From contig NC_092862.1 of assembly GCF_032062135.1 (NCBI RefSeq), positions 46,616,437 to 46,680,436 on the forward strand: a DNA stretch of 64,000 nucleotides, written 5' to 3'. Every line of letters starts with the position of its first letter. Position 1 is the first letter of the stretch. Source of the DNA: Pyxicephalus adspersus. Taxonomy: Eukaryota > Chordata > Amphibia > Anura > Pyxicephalidae. Position numbers and translations under genes: made by a program. Of this stretch, positions 32,746 through 46,300 are shown one piece after another. The notes beneath the pieces are model-generated. The model did not search any database, had not been told where the DNA came from, and worked only from the letters and a program-made list of their open reading frames with translations.

Positions 32746-35700
32746 TACTATTAAAGGGGTATACAATAAACAGTACTATTAGTAGAACAGATAATCCCAA
32801 ACCTTCTCAAAAACATTCCAACTAATATGGAAGAAGGTAGAGAATAACAATATTCAAAGGGAGGGTGGAACTTTCAAGGATTCAATACCAATAATTTGTT
32901 TTAAAAACACATAATTTATTCAATATACATAAAAAATGGTTTGGTCATGTCTCATTGTTAATAATTATGATATAAGTTTGAATATCTTTCTTTTAAACAA
33001 ACAAATTTTTAGGTGTATTGAATGTGATAAAAAATGTGATTTTAAAAGAAATGATTGCTATTGATGCCTTGAAAGTCCCGCCTTCCACTTAGAAACTTAT
33101 TGTAACTGTTGACAGTTTTTTTGACATCTGTTTCTTATTAGGGGGATTTCACTTCACTGCAATTATTAAATAGGAAGTGAGAGGAAATCCTTTTCCTTGT
33201 TATACAGTTGTCATAGGAAGAATTGTCTCCATTGAAAGATTTTCTCTTTTGTTAGTTTTTGACTGGTCCTCATTTTTATTCTTGCTAAGATTGGTGATCA
33301 GGACAATTTGAGATAATAAGTTTCCCAACTGGGGACATGGACAGCAATTAAAACCTTATAGTTGTTGTACACCACTCTATCCAAACCAAAAGTTTTGCAT
33401 TTAGTTTTACTTTTATTTAACAAATGTCTAAAGTGTTTTAGAAACGGAACTGAAACACCTGACTAAACCGCAGGTGTGAGCTTCATCCTTTACCTTTATT
33501 CTGTTAATATGCTTTGAAAAAAACATGGGAGATCTTCTAATTCAGGAACACTTCCTGGGGGGAGTAAATAATAGTTCTCGTTGCGTAAGGACTTGATCCA
33601 GGAACTCACTTCTAAATATGAGACTGAACCGCATGCTTGACAGATGCTGATCAGATAATGTGCACCTTCAGCACTATAATTACCCTCGGTGTATTATTTT
33701 CAGCAATGGTAAGGTGTTAAATTTATCACATTTCTAGAATGGCATTTGTAATTTTTTTTTTCATTGGACCCAAAATAAACTTGAATCAAATGTATGCATC
33801 AAAAACATACATTAAAATACTAACCAAATCATTTACTACAACCTAATTATATAAACCTTTACATTTGTCTCTCATAAACTTTTAGAAAATAAAAGTGTTT
33901 AACTTCAACTAAATGTGGAATGTAATTTAGAACAAAGAAATCTGCTAATGATCTTAATTTGTTTATTGAAAATGCAGTTATCCTAGTTTTCTAACTCTGG
34001 AGTCAATTTGTAAAAGAGTGACTGCACCTTGCAGATTACCCATGTTTTTCCATTAATATAAAGACGCTAGAAGTAAAAGGTATGCTGCTGTCCAAAGTAA
34101 AAAGTTAATGGCTTTCAAAGGACCAATGAGCTACTGCTTACTTACTATTTATAATCACTGGCCCACTTTTTTAATAACACTTATATGTAGTTTCTTGATA
34201 AAATGTGCATCAACATATAAACTGGGAAAATTATTTATTTTTCGTACTACTGTGCCCCAGCATTCACTCCATGACTTAGGCCTAGGGCGAATAAACAAAA
34301 ATACTTAACTGTTCACCCCATAAGTCAGTTTGATTTTGTTACTAAATGAAAATTTTGCAGTTACCATATTCCCTTGTTAGTTATCTAATGTAACAACTAC
34401 TTTTGGCTCCAGATAACATTTTATTGGTTGGTATTTACCAAGTCAGCTATTTACATTTGTGAAGTAATGAAATGGTCATTGGTTCAAATTGCCCCCTTCA
34501 CAATTATTGTGATAATTAGATAGGTGGCAGTTTTCCCAAACAGATGAAGGCACTTAAATAAGCAGTTATAAGTTAAAAATTTATGTAGAGGTGAGACAAT
34601 CATTTATCTTAATATGTATACCTATGTAGGTATAAGAGTGAAAAGGTCCTTAGTCAGTAGTATACTGAAAAACCAAGCAGCGTCCTACCTACCTTACACC
34701 TGTAACACAATGAAAAATAAACACTTTTGTGTGTATAAATATATATATACACCCTATGAAAACCTTAGAATATACCAGGGAGAGCTAAATTACATTGCTG
34801 GAGTTGTGTACACAGGAAGTTAAAAGAACACAAAAATTATGGCAAGACTAACAGAAGTTACCACATATACTTATATGTTTGTTTTTTTTATATTTATAGG
34901 TTCTATTTACCTAAAGGTTTTGTTTTATTATTTTTCTAGAATAACAAAACCATAAACAATACTGTAACTTGAGGTAACAAATATTATGTTATTTGAAAAT
35001 GACTGGTATATTGATATATTACTAATACTTTTTTTTTATTGTAGCATTTGTCTGAATTGAATTTTACAATGGGATTAAACGGATCTGAAAATCAAAATAA
35101 TCACTCAAATCTACAGAGATGGGCATCTGAATCTTACAACATGTTCCTTTCTCAATTACCATTACAGGATGTGCTGGCTCACATTACCACAATGAGAACC
35201 ATTTTCATTTTCCAGGATCAATCTGGACATTTTCTTACAGTATAAGCCAGAATCCCTCAGTGGGATGTGGAAGAAACGCTAGCAGTTTGAAAATCGGCTT
35301 ATTTTTTTTATTACACAGTGCAGAAAATCATATTTAATTAAAGCATATATCATGCTTCCAGCAGAACATCCTAACTCATGTATAGGAAACGCATTTATGT
35401 TCTTTATATATAAAGACAACAGTAATAAAAAAACTGAATGTAAATATATTTGACTTGAACTTTTGCTGGTTCTATAATATTAGGTAATCTAATTACATCA
35501 TATTTTTCCCATATTGTTTTATGTCTAGGTGATAACTGGAAGTAAAACCATATTCCCTTACAGAACACCTCAAATTCTTAACAAATTAATTCAGCAATGC
35601 TTTATCCTTTTGGCAGTTTACATATTTAGCATTTCCAATAAACCTAATCTGCTTAGTACCCCCTACAATTCAAGCAGGGATAAAAGTATGCAAATCCGAA

Positions 35701-36128
35701 CCCCACAAGAAGCCATTTACATTTCAAAGCATACTAGATGGCAGAAGAGTGCAGGTCTCACATTCCCAACAGGACTGCTGAACATGAGATATCCGGTGAG
35801 TGTTTATGTTAGACTGTAGACTTTACAATCAGTCGATTTCCTTTTCTTATATTAAATAAGAAAAGTTTTACCTTTTGAAAAGTGAAAAAACTGCAAACAG
35901 AAGATCAGATTGCAAACCTTAAGGGACTCTATTTGTTACTATAAATGTATACTCTATGAAAAAATCCTTTATTCTAAAAAATAAAAACTTAAAGAAAGCA
36001 ATGAATATCTGTCATGCTGTCAGTGCTGCCAAACTGTGCTGAATTAAAGATCTAAGCTTGTTGAAAAAAAGCTGAGACTCCTGAAAGTGTTAGATGGTTA
36101 TGTCTTCCATTATTCTTTGTGGGCTACA
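32746..36128. other. Intronic stretch with nothing firmly recognised
   Basis: Two plus-strand ORFs (35048-35245 and 35529-35819) are close together but show no family signature or exon-like borders. No repeat family recognised. Confidence 0.4.
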
Positions 36129-36133
36129 CAATG

Positions 36134-36311
36134 GGCCTAATATAATAAAGCTATAAAGGACTGGAGAAGGTAGACTATTATTGGAGAAACTGTGTGATCC
36201 ACCAAATGTTGTTAATCCTGGACCATATCCATTCCAGGTTTGCTCGATCACCTAGGTTCACCCATGATAGTCTATTTTCTCCAGTTATGGAGAGCATTGA
36301 TAAATTAGGCC
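36134..36311. mobile_element. Hairpin MITE (family 1), copy D with perfect 5-bp duplication
   Basis: Ends GGCCTAAT and ATTAGGCC are exact inverted repeats. Arms include TGGAGAAGGTAGACTAT and ATAGTCTATTTTCTCCA. The element is flanked by the identical pentamer CAATG at 36129-36133 and 36312-36316. Central CTGGACCATATCCATTCCAG matches the other copies. The length is 178 bp, shorter than copy A because the centre is deleted. Confidence 0.85.
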
Positions 36312-36953
36312 CAATGTATTTAACACACCTGGAAGTGTAACAGGTGCTAGTGATCTTTAGGTTTAGGTTTTAGATATATCATAGGCTTTTAGGTTTAAAT
36401 ATAGAAACATACTCAATTTAACGAGGGATTCTACTGAGGCAAGAATATGTCTGCTGCTACATTGCAGTATAGGTCACATGTTGTTAGATCCGGAGAAAAC
36501 ATATGTGGCCTGCTTCCCTCTTGTTACCATGCATTTGACATTTTAATTTGCAGAGCAAACCTGTAGAGTGGATTATGATAGGAACCTCTGTTGGTTTGTG
36601 GTCTGTGTTCTGCTGATCCTGCCTCTTGCTTTTTTGTGGTCTCAACTGGTGTGACCACAACACAATACAGGAGATGCTTTTCCATTGTATAAAAAAACCA
36701 ACAAATTTTATGGAACTGTTTTAAATGGCCTTGTATAGGCATTCAGTTATAAAAACCCTATAAAACAAGGGAGCTACTGCTGTGCTCTCTCTGCAGAAAA
36801 ATCCATTATGCAAAATGTGCAATATGGGTGCTATCTGTAGAAAAAGTGTCTTTGTAAATAAATACATTATAGAAAATAAAACAAATTATATTAAACACCA
36901 GCTCAAAACAAGTAGTAAAAAATAATACCAGACCAAAACTATTATATCATATG

Positions 36954-36954
<1 letters not shown>

Positions 36955-37005
<51 letters not shown>
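36955..37005. repeat. (TA)n microsatellite
   Basis: About 25 uninterrupted TA units. Confidence 0.95.
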
Positions 37006-37007
<2 letters not shown>

Positions 37008-37030
37008 TTATTATTCCTGTGTATGTAGAA

Positions 37031-37191
37031 CAGTGTTTCTCAACCAGGCTTCCTCTAGAGGTTGCTAGGGGTTCTTTGAACCATGAGCAATTTGGACCTC
37101 TCAGGTAGCTCTCAAATACAGTAATTACAGCAGGGATTCCATGAAGACCTGAAAGTTATTTCAAGTGGTTAAAACATTTTGGAAAACACTG
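37031..37191. mobile_element. hAT-like non-autonomous element (family 2), short copy
   Basis: Left end CAGTGTTTCTCAACCAGGCT and right end TTTTGGAAAACACTG. The interior carries GAGGTTGCTAGGGGTTC and GAAAGTTATTTCAA as in the 5511-5726 copy. It abuts the TA microsatellite after 25 bp. Confidence 0.75.
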
Positions 37192-38490
37192 GTAGAGGCT
37201 TTGGAAGTTGTCCACTGTGTACACAAGAAACATTATAAAATGTATGCTATATAAGGCGACTACTTATATATCTCTACAAGGAAAGATCTGTCTTAGTAAC
37301 AGTAAACCATAAGATAATAATCTCTATTAAAAAGTTAAATTACATCTGAGGGTGAGGTTTGGTTGCCTTCTGTATGTTTTCTTGTACAATTACTATTGCA
37401 GGCTGTGCAGTTGGACACCATATTTCCAGGGTCTGTACTGTGGAGTTATGCACCTGGCATTTTCCCAAATAGAACTTATATTTAGAGTATAGCAGGAAGG
37501 TGTTTTTTAGTTGCCTTCTTTGCTGGTATGGTGCAAAATGACTCTACAAGAAAGATTACAGATCTCTTTAATTAGTAATGTTTCAATGTTTTCTACCTAT
37601 TGTAAACAATTGAGTTTATTGTTGCATATTTTTTACTTGAAGAACAAAGCTCTCCTTGGTGATTTCACTGTCTTAATGACTACAATGGGTTTAATGTAAA
37701 ATGTAATAAATGCTACTGATCTAAATTTACCCTTTACACTGTTACAAATGACTCACTACAGATATTCTAATTAAACATTAATATGATTTTTGGCAGGCAG
37801 GATTGGAATGCACACAGCATGAAACATTATATGTTGATCTCTCTAATTAAGCCCATTACAAAAGCTTAACAATCACAGGGTACTTAAAATTATTAGTTTG
37901 GATTATTAGGAAGAATTTGTTAAACGTTTGTTGAATATGAGATGAACAAGAGTCTGTGGTGTCCTATCTTTTCAAATCAGCAGATTTTGTACTGCATTAT
38001 GCAAAGCTTATATACAAATTATATTTCCCAACATATCCTATTGTTAATTTACCCCATGGCGCTACAGCCCAAGAAGGGCCATGGCCACCTGGGCAATACC
38101 AAGTTAGAACTGTCTGTCCTCCATTTGTTTCTTTGTTTTCTGATTTAATCCTTTCAAGTCCTCTTTTTGGTCATTCATTTATTTACTTCTAGACTTACCC
38201 CTCCAGGTTTCCCATTTCGAATTTCTTTACAGTGCTATTCTATGATTGTTTAATTTATCCCTTCATGACAAGAGATCCTGATAAAAAAAACAAGAAAAAT
38301 TGATAATAATGCTATAATGCCTAATTTGCTAACCTCAATACTTTGACATAGATTTTTTAGGAGAAACTAAAGGGCATTTTTGATCAAAAAGTAAAGAAAG
38401 GTATTGGTGGGAATTTTAAAGTATGAACATACAGAAAAAAAGAATATAAAGAAAACTATTTTTTTTAACAACTTATTTAAAACACCATTA
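37192..38490. other. Intronic stretch with nothing recognised
   Basis: No supported feature. Confidence 0.45.
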
Positions 38491-38493
38491 AGA

Positions 38494-38975
38494 TGTGATC
38501 AAGGGAGGCCGGCAGAGCCAGATAAGCGTAGGGCTACATGACAGAGTGTGAAGAGGAGACCAGGGAGGGAATGGTTAAGGAGAAGGAGATGACAGTATGG
38601 GATTGGTTGGAAGGTAGGGGTGGCGTAAGGTGAAGGAAGGTGTTAAAAGAGGTAGGCATGAAGTTTTCAAGATCAGTTTTTGGTGAGAAAAAACTGATCA
38701 AGAAAACTTTGCTGCCTGCCCTTCCCTAAAGGTAGTGGCGGGAGGGGAGAAGAATAGGAGGGAGAGAGGAGTGGTTGGGGTCTTGGAAAGCAAGGGTCCC
38801 GGTCAGTAATCTTGGAAGGGGGGAACCAGTTTTGGTGTGATGCCCTTTAGGTATATAATAGTTACGGTCCCCAAGGTGCTGTTGGGCAGCTAGGGGCCAT
38901 TGTGGTGTGATGGCCTGAAAATGAGAATCCAGTTTGGTGCGGGCTTTGCTTTTGGGGACCTGCAGCCTGGTTGTG
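38494..38975. repeat. GC- and G-rich repeat-like segment, unclassified
   Basis: A G-rich, low-C plus strand (many GGGAGG, GGAAGG and GGGGAG runs) stands out from the AT-rich intron. It contains a 45-nt hairpin at 38663-38707 whose arms are GTTTTC-NN-GATCAGTTTTT and its complement. It could be an end of a larger retroelement, but no coding similarity is visible. Confidence 0.4.
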
Positions 38976-41168
38976 TTTGGATTTGAAACGGGTATGTTTG
39001 TTGTTTACAAAGAGTGAAGTACTGTTGTATTTATGTTATGTTTCATGTATGTATGTTATTAATTTCATAAAAGATTTATGTTTGTTTGTAAATTGTTATT
39101 AAGGATGCTGTTTTACAAACAACAGGTGCTTGCCAGACATTTTTAAGGTCTGTGAAGTTTCAAGGTGTATTTTTTTTTTTGGGGGGGGGCACTGACAAGT
39201 TAAAGGTAAAAGGGGGGGCGACATCTGAACTACCCTGGTCATAAAACAAACAAAGGAAACAAATGTAATTAATGGCTGGTAATTGCAATGGCTGGTAAGT
39301 GCAATGTACAAATATACAATACAGTATACAATACAATATTCACATAAAATGCCAACTGAGTCAACTTTAACAAATATATGGATTATTTGTTTTCTTTTTT
39401 AAAGGAGGTGTGTAATTTGTTTACATTCTTAACACATTGTGTTAAGAATAAGAAGTCTTAAATTTTTAGGGTAATACAAATGTTAAAAACCACAAATAAT
39501 CTAGTGATCTGTTATTATTACCATTGTGTTTCTCTAAAACGCATGTGTTTTCAGAATTTTTAGCAAAAACAACATTTACTTTGTGTTCTATTTTTATCTG
39601 CATTAGTGAAGAGCTGGTTTGCATACTTTTATCACAGTTCATAGGAAGCAGAGCAAGCTGTAATTAGTTTTATGTAACTGCATGCAAAGTTGACATAATT
39701 ATGTGCAAAAATTATCTTCTAAATATACATGGCACAAAGAATGAGATATGAAGTACAATGAACTCTGAACATAGAAGAAATCATTTTCAGACATCAATAC
39801 AGATAATGAAATGTTAACAGATGTTTTGTTCAGGTTTTTAAATTGTCTATTAATAACTGTTGGATATTACCTTAGATATATATTGATTACTGGTTTACTA
39901 TGTTTCATGCAAACAAGGAAAGATTAATTGCATAAACACCAGGGGTAACGGTAAGTTTCTGGGGATAGTTTCTATGGGTGGGGTGTGGAATTATTAAGGG
40001 TGATCAGTAGCATCTGATGAAGGAAAGGTGGCCAATGCATAGAGATTTCAACTCACCTATGTCAAACACAACAGGGACATGTTTGATGAAGTAGATACAT
40101 CTGACAATTTTATAAAAGCTTGTAGAGATAGGGATGGGACATATTTACCAAATATGGGTTTCAAGATCACAGGAGAAAAGCAATATTGCAGAGAGTAAAT
40201 GACAAAGAGTGGGATCTGTGAAATGACTGAAAGCAAATGAAAGTGAATCACCAGGCCAATATTTTGGACAAGTAGCCCATGAGGACAAGAGTGGAACATG
40301 TGGGCCCACATTATAAATGTAAGAATGGGGAAAGAAGGCTGTAGTTGTAGATTACAGACAGCAGGAGGGAGAAATGAATAAATGAGACTTAATTATGGTT
40401 GGATGGAGGGGGAGAGATGACAGCAGAAGCAGTTAGTAAAAACAAGACTGGAGTAGAAAGCGCAAAGAAGAAGCACAGTTTTATATATGAACCGCTGTTC
40501 CTCCAGTCTGTGGGGATGGACTACAATTCTTACTCTTTCTCAAACAGCTCAAGGATAGTGACATCACTTGCCTTTGAACTTTTTCCTACAATTTTTTATA
40601 TTAATGTTTTATAAAGCAATGTCTGTTTTAGGATCACTGCTACCCAAATGGTTTCTACATTGATTTACAATATTAATTTTGGTAAACTGTATTCTCCTAT
40701 GTTAAACTGAAAAAAGGAACCTGATATCCACAGCTATCCCCATATGCCTATTTTACCTTGCACTAATTATTGGCCTATATCTGACCAACACTACATTATA
40801 ATATTTTTTTTCAAATATTTTCTCAACTAATTTCTTCCCACATAGTTTACATGCTTTTCCAAGAACCCCAGAGATCCCCCTTTTCTCAATTTCATGCAGA
40901 TACAAGCAAGTTCAAAACTGAAACGTCTGTCCAGTGCTATTGGAACCTAAGGTCTTATTTTAGGATACCCAAAGACTATAAAGCCAATTGAAATTGGACA
41001 CTAAACAGATTTTGTGTATGGACCTGCATACCTTTTCAGGACAAACCCTTGCTGACTGATCTTGAGGAATGTTAATTGGTATATTTTTTGGCTAAATTGC
41101 TACTCTTGTATGGGAAGTGGGAATCTTGGTGCTATCCTGAAACTCTCCGTTCTGTCTGCTCTTTAAAC

Positions 41169-41174
<6 letters not shown>
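38976..41174. other. Intronic stretch with nothing recognised
   Basis: A short G/T run at 39171-39190 is the only local oddity. Confidence 0.4.

Positions 41175-41230
<56 letters not shown>
41175..41230. repeat. (TA)n microsatellite
   Basis: About 28 uninterrupted TA units. Confidence 0.95.
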
Positions 41231-41232
<2 letters not shown>

Positions 41233-43116
41233 TGCCCCTGATGTCTATGACTAGCTTGCTAGCTTGACACTAAAATGCAAGTTGTCTACCTGCTTTCCAT
41301 TTTGTATTATGTTTGGCTCCAGTAAATTCATTTGTTTGGCTTTATTACCATAAATGTATTAATGTATCACTTGCTGTAGCTTCTTTTAAGTTAAGTATAC
41401 AGGGTGCAAGACATTTTTTATTTTGTACTTCCTGATACTTCTAAGACTTTTAAGACTTCTAAGGTTTGTTGGGGTAACACTGATTTACAAAGATAATTTG
41501 GACGTTCATTACATGAAGGCTGAGGAATATATGTCCATATTTCCTAATAGCCTTAATATTTATTTAATGGCATTTTACAGCAAATCCATCGTTATATGTA
41601 GGTTTGACAGTGTGTTCAAGTGTTTAAAAAAAAACTATTGTAGTACCCCATATATACATTGATACATTGATATATGTATTGTGAGCTACATTGCTAGTGG
41701 AATTAAACCAGAACTATCACCATATTTTTAACATGATAAAAAAAATAGCGGCTAACCCATTTTTATGTTTTAATGTGTTTTTCTAATTAATTAATTATTT
41801 TTGGGGGAGTATCCCTCCCCTTCTGTCTTTTCTGCCAAGGCCAGCCAGATGTATGAGTCCATATGTAAAGGTTTATGTAAACCAGTGGTTTCCAGAAAAG
41901 CGTGGACCAACAATATTTTCATGAAGGTATAATAAGAAGGACTGAAAGATTTGCAATAGGATAGGAGGATATGTACATGTGAAGCAGTTACATTTGAAAA
42001 ATAATTTCTTGTATATTCACACAGTAACATGTAACACCCTAGTATATGACAACATAAAAAACTACATCTTTCCCAATAATTATCCAAAGTGAAGGCTTTT
42101 CCCTTGATGGTTTTGCAGACAAGCATAGAAAAAGCACCATCATTGCATGTACTAAGAGCATTCCTCAGTATTATGCCAAGTGCCACTGGCTTTTCTTCTC
42201 GCACTGAAATAGTCAGCAGTTTTACAAGCGTTAGCTTTGCAAGCAAGTGCAAAAAAGTTATCCTGCCTAAGTATTCTGTTTTCAGTTCAGTAAACATTCT
42301 GACACTGTGGTGACAAGAATAATTCTAAGATGTAGAATTGCCTGGAGTTTTTTAAATAATAAAGACACTGATAGAAACAGAAATGACACTTAAAGAAGAA
42401 GTCTGCCTCTCCCACTCTACTGCATAGTAACTGTAAATCCCAACTTAGCATGACCTATCTTATTTCACCCTCCTCATGCTCTTCAAAAGACAATAAATGG
42501 CAGATTGCTCCTTGGTAATGAGAATTTTAAATTGGTCTTGTCCACTTCAGAGTTGCTCATTAGTGGCTGCAGACAGTGGGGAAGCTGTACTTTCAGCCAC
42601 AGAAGAAGCTATAGATAAAGGAAATGCCTGCCAAAGTCAACACAAACTACACAAACAGCAGCACTGATCACTTATTACCCATGAGCACCTGCTATGATCT
42701 TTGACTTACATGGATCATTTTTCCTCCTATAAAGGTTTCTCTATTCATATTAAAACAAAATTCATTCTGAGATGTATTGCTGTCCTTCTGAACAAGATGC
42801 TTTCCTTCTGAACAAGATGCTTTCCTCTGGTCCTGTGCAACAGGGGGTGTGTTTGTATACAGATTACATAACTATATTGACAATACAGAATTTGTAGGGT
42901 ATTTGTAAGGTTGTTAGGCAATGCCAGGTTGTTGTTCACTTATTACTTACTTATGTATACAGTTGGATGTAATTTATGAACATTCCTTGTTACCTATTCA
43001 AGGTAAAACACAAAAAAGAGCCACAAATAAAAACTGCAGTGCATGTTCATGAGAGACATATCTCATCTTACAAGTCATGCCTTAGCCTTACAATGTAGAC
43101 TGAAAATCTGTCTTAC
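41231..43116. other. Intronic stretch with a 168-codon minus-strand ORF of unknown status
   Basis: The ORF at 41791-42297 is the longest unassigned one in this intron. It has no family signature that I recognise and no exon borders. The rest holds nothing recognised except a small direct duplication (TTCTGAACAAGATGCTTTCC) at about 42785-42825. Confidence 0.35.
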
Positions 43117-43334
43117 TTGAGAGTGGTGAGTTCTGTGAGTGATGGCTGGGTTGCCTTAAGATAGCTTTCTCTCCGTGCTGCAATCTTTGGAGATGGCTTT
43201 GGGCTGTTTGTGTCGGAGTCTCCGCTGTCATCATCTCCCATGGCTTTAATGTAGCTGCCACTGCGCATTCGTCTACATGGAATCTCCTCATCTTTACTCT
43301 TGGGGGCATATCCACTCCATTCATCCTGGGGAAC
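43117..43334 (-). CDS. dlgap1: dlgap1 second coding exon with two PSD-95 GK-binding repeats
   Basis: This 218-nt exon encodes 72 codons plus two bases, starting VPQDEWSGY and ending in the serine/threonine-rich run TQPSLTELTTL. It carries two of the short repeats that bind the guanylate-kinase domain of PSD-95 family proteins: RRMRSGSYIKAM and ARRESYLKAT, with an acidic DDDSGDSD linker between them. The acceptor is CTTTAG before GTT (phase 0, matching the previous exon), and the donor is AA|GTAAGA (phase 2). The split lysine is completed by the A at 16036 in the next exon. ORFs called in another frame across this stretch are shadows. Sequence identity to vertebrate DLGAP1 is very high by eye. 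Confidence 0.95.
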
Positions 43335-46300
43335 CTAAAGATAGAACAAAGGCAACACTAATAAAATAATATTAAATCTCAGTACACAAAACAATGCCCA
43401 ACCAGACTGTATAAACACAACTAAACTCATGAAAAACAGTTACATGCACAGATAAAGTACATATAGGCAGCTATTGTATATGCCAGAGGATTTGTATTTC
43501 TGTTAATATATTGTTCCGAGACTCAAGCAGCTCATTCATACACCACAGGCCTGGCTGACACTGCAGTAACTTCTCTAGTTAAATACTGTATAGAGATCTT
43601 GTCCATTCTCTAGCACATGGTGATAGCAAGGTAGAACAGAGGTATGTACAGACTGGCAGCATCTACCGCACTATCTACAGCATCCCGGGCACCTACTGTT
43701 AATCACTAGGTGCTCAGTAGTAGTAAAAGTCTGTCACTTCAAGGCTTTTCAGGCATGTGCAAATGTCTGTTCGGAGGTTTTGGAAGTGACTGCAAAAGCC
43801 TAGCAAGGCTATTCCTTTTTTCACTTTTTTTTTGCACTGGAACTGTTTGTAAAAATCATTTGCAACAGCTTAAAAAAAACACATGCACAAGCATTTTTAG
43901 CATTTGCCAGTGGCACCAATGTATGACAACTCCGCCATCACCAACTATCTGTCATAAGAAGGATCATGAACCCATCCATTTGGTTCAATTTTAACCATGT
44001 TTTGCAAGTGCTTTTGATCAGTAAAACTGCTTCATACTGCTTGCAATAACCAATAGTCTGAACATGCCCTAACTGATTTGCTTTATTTGTTATTCCTTCC
44101 TCTACTGGTTTTAGTTCAGCTATACAATGTTGCTGAGGGCTGACACTGAATGAATTGTTAAAAACACATTTAAGGTCCTACTTGTGAAAAAAGTGGTGAC
44201 CAGATCAAAAGATTGCCCCTTTTTTCCTGAATGGCACATTCAGTTTTTTTCATGGTGGAGAGTACTGATTGATCATATTTAAGTTTAAACAATGCTGTAA
44301 CTACCCTATATTGCCAATAGGTACTTGAATGGGGGGATGATTGCTATTTCTTCCAATTATAACCACTAAAATAGTGGTCATAAACTTGCAGCCACAGATC
44401 AAAAGAAATTTCTTGCTTATTGTCCCTGGGGGATTCATATTGGTTTTTAGGGTGTTGAAAACTAACACCACCTATCCCTATTGTAACCCATGCAATTTTT
44501 ACTTTAAAAGTTGAACTGAAGTCCCACTTTAAACTTCATAGATTCAGGCAGGTGGGTTTTTAAAGAAATGGAGTTACGTCATCCTGGCATGCCCAGTCAA
44601 GATGGCTGAAGTTTGTCTTTGGGAAGCACAGAAAAGGGAAGATCGTAGCGCCCTGCAATGGAATAGGGATAGATGCGTAGTCCTAGGTTTAGTTCCACTT
44701 CAAACTGGTGAACATTATCTGGGATTCAGAAATATAATATATTTAATTATTGTTCATTTTATTACTGGAAGTGGCACTTACCAAAATCCTGCTACAAGTA
44801 CTGAACATTTCATCTGATCACAACTTCCATAAATGTTTTGAACAGTAAAATGGAATTTATGCAAAAAGAAAGCCAATTTTCTGGCAAACAGGATGTTCCC
44901 CCTTTTGATAAAAGAGGTCTCATAATTTATTATTGAATACAGAGTTAAATTTTTGTCTATCTGCCTGGAGCTGGGCTTTAACTATACAACAAAAATAAAG
45001 ATTAAAGATGTAAAGATTATATTCAATTGAAAGCCTAGTGCACGTTTGCATGGTATTTTGCATGTGATAATGACGTCTTCCTGCTTTACCTAATATAAGA
45101 GGACCAAGTACCAACTTCAATCACATTTTGCATCACCCTGAGTACTACAGCTCAAAGAAAATCACTCAGCTTGTAGTCTCATAATTTTATATGGCACATA
45201 ACTTCTCAGTGACATCTTTTTATTTTATTGTGTTGGGGACATAATTCAGATAATTATATATTAATAGCTTTTATATAAAACAAGCTGTCAGATTTCCCAG
45301 TGCTTTAAGATCACAGAAAAAGAGCTCCAGTAGAAGATGCACGGTGTGGTTTGCCTTCTGGACATCTTATTGTCTTCCTTTAATACAAACTAGAAAATTT
45401 TCTCACTGGAGGGAAGCTAGAATTAAAACATTAAAACATTTGTGACTCTAATTCTCCCTGGAATTTCCCTGAGCTTGACGGTTTGGTTTATATTCATGTG
45501 TGGTCAGGACATTTTTTTATACTAATTTCATAAAATGGAATGACCAGCAACAGACAAAGCATGTATCCTGAAGAGTCCAAGCAAAAGGGTATTAACCAAG
45601 AGGAATTGAATTCTCTAATCAACTGAGGGATACTACTGCAGGGACCAGGGGATGTGTATGAGAATGACAGTGGATGATACTGGTTAATGTCTGGTTGCTT
45701 GTAAATTATCAAAGTCAGAAAGCACAGCTCAAATAAGTAAATTAGCGCACCCTCCTCAAAGAAAGAGGGGTAAATTATATGAGAATATACTACATTCTCT
45801 TGATTTATTCCTGGAACTGTACTGCTGAAAAGAAGTGCAAGCAAAGTATGCTTCTTGAATGAACCTAAAAGATCTATCAGCAACTTCAACAATCTGTTTC
45901 ATGCCCTTGACACAAAATGTTACTTTAAAATATGAACACTGGGTTCTGACTACACTGCTATATGTCTTACCTGTACTGACAATAAATTATCCTCACAAAT
46001 ATGTCCTATTAGGTCAAAGTCAAAGAAAGTGGAATAGCATAGCCAAAAAAACTTTTCTTTTCTGAAGTTTTAGGAAATAATGGTATCGTATGAGAACTGT
46101 GACCAAGATAATTATCCACACTTCTTTTTTCACAGTAAATATTGGAACTGAAGTTCACAGTATCTTCCCTAAAAAGCATTTTTAGAGGGGGATTGGTTGT
46201 GATTTCAATGGCATGGCTGTGTAATGTTAGGCAAGTAATCTGGCAAAGGATGAAATGACTGTGTATTAAAAAAAGTTAATAAGCCCTAGGGATAATGCTT

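Larger units (their letters stand above)
16037..43116 (-). other. dlgap1: 27,080-nt intron between dlgap1 second and third coding exons (phase 2)
   Basis: It is bounded by GTAAGA (43116-43111) and TTACAG (16038-16037). It contains most of the transposable elements annotated separately: a pogo-like MITE, hairpin MITEs, a mariner relic, a SINE, an L1 3' fragment and TA microsatellites. I saw no additional DLGAP1-like exon in it on the minus strand. Several chance ORFs of 60-130 codons occur and are not supported as genes. Confidence 0.9.

Noticed and set aside
32588..32825. Overlapping ORFs on both strands
   Set aside because: Produced by the GC-rich hairpin repeat; no protein family signature.
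35048..35819. Two nearby plus-strand ORFs that could be exons of an antisense gene
   Set aside because: No consistent acceptor and donor pair keeps a frame between them, and neither resembles a known protein.
41076..41267. ORFs encoding Ile-Tyr repeats (also at 50185-50404)
   Set aside because: Direct translations of TA microsatellites.
43088..43324. 78-codon minus-strand ORF beginning MNGVDMPPRV
   Set aside because: Shadow frame of the second dlgap1 coding exon.
45494..45892. 132-codon minus-strand ORF with hydrophobic stretches
   Set aside because: Composition typical of translated AT-rich noncoding DNA, no family signature, no splice signals.
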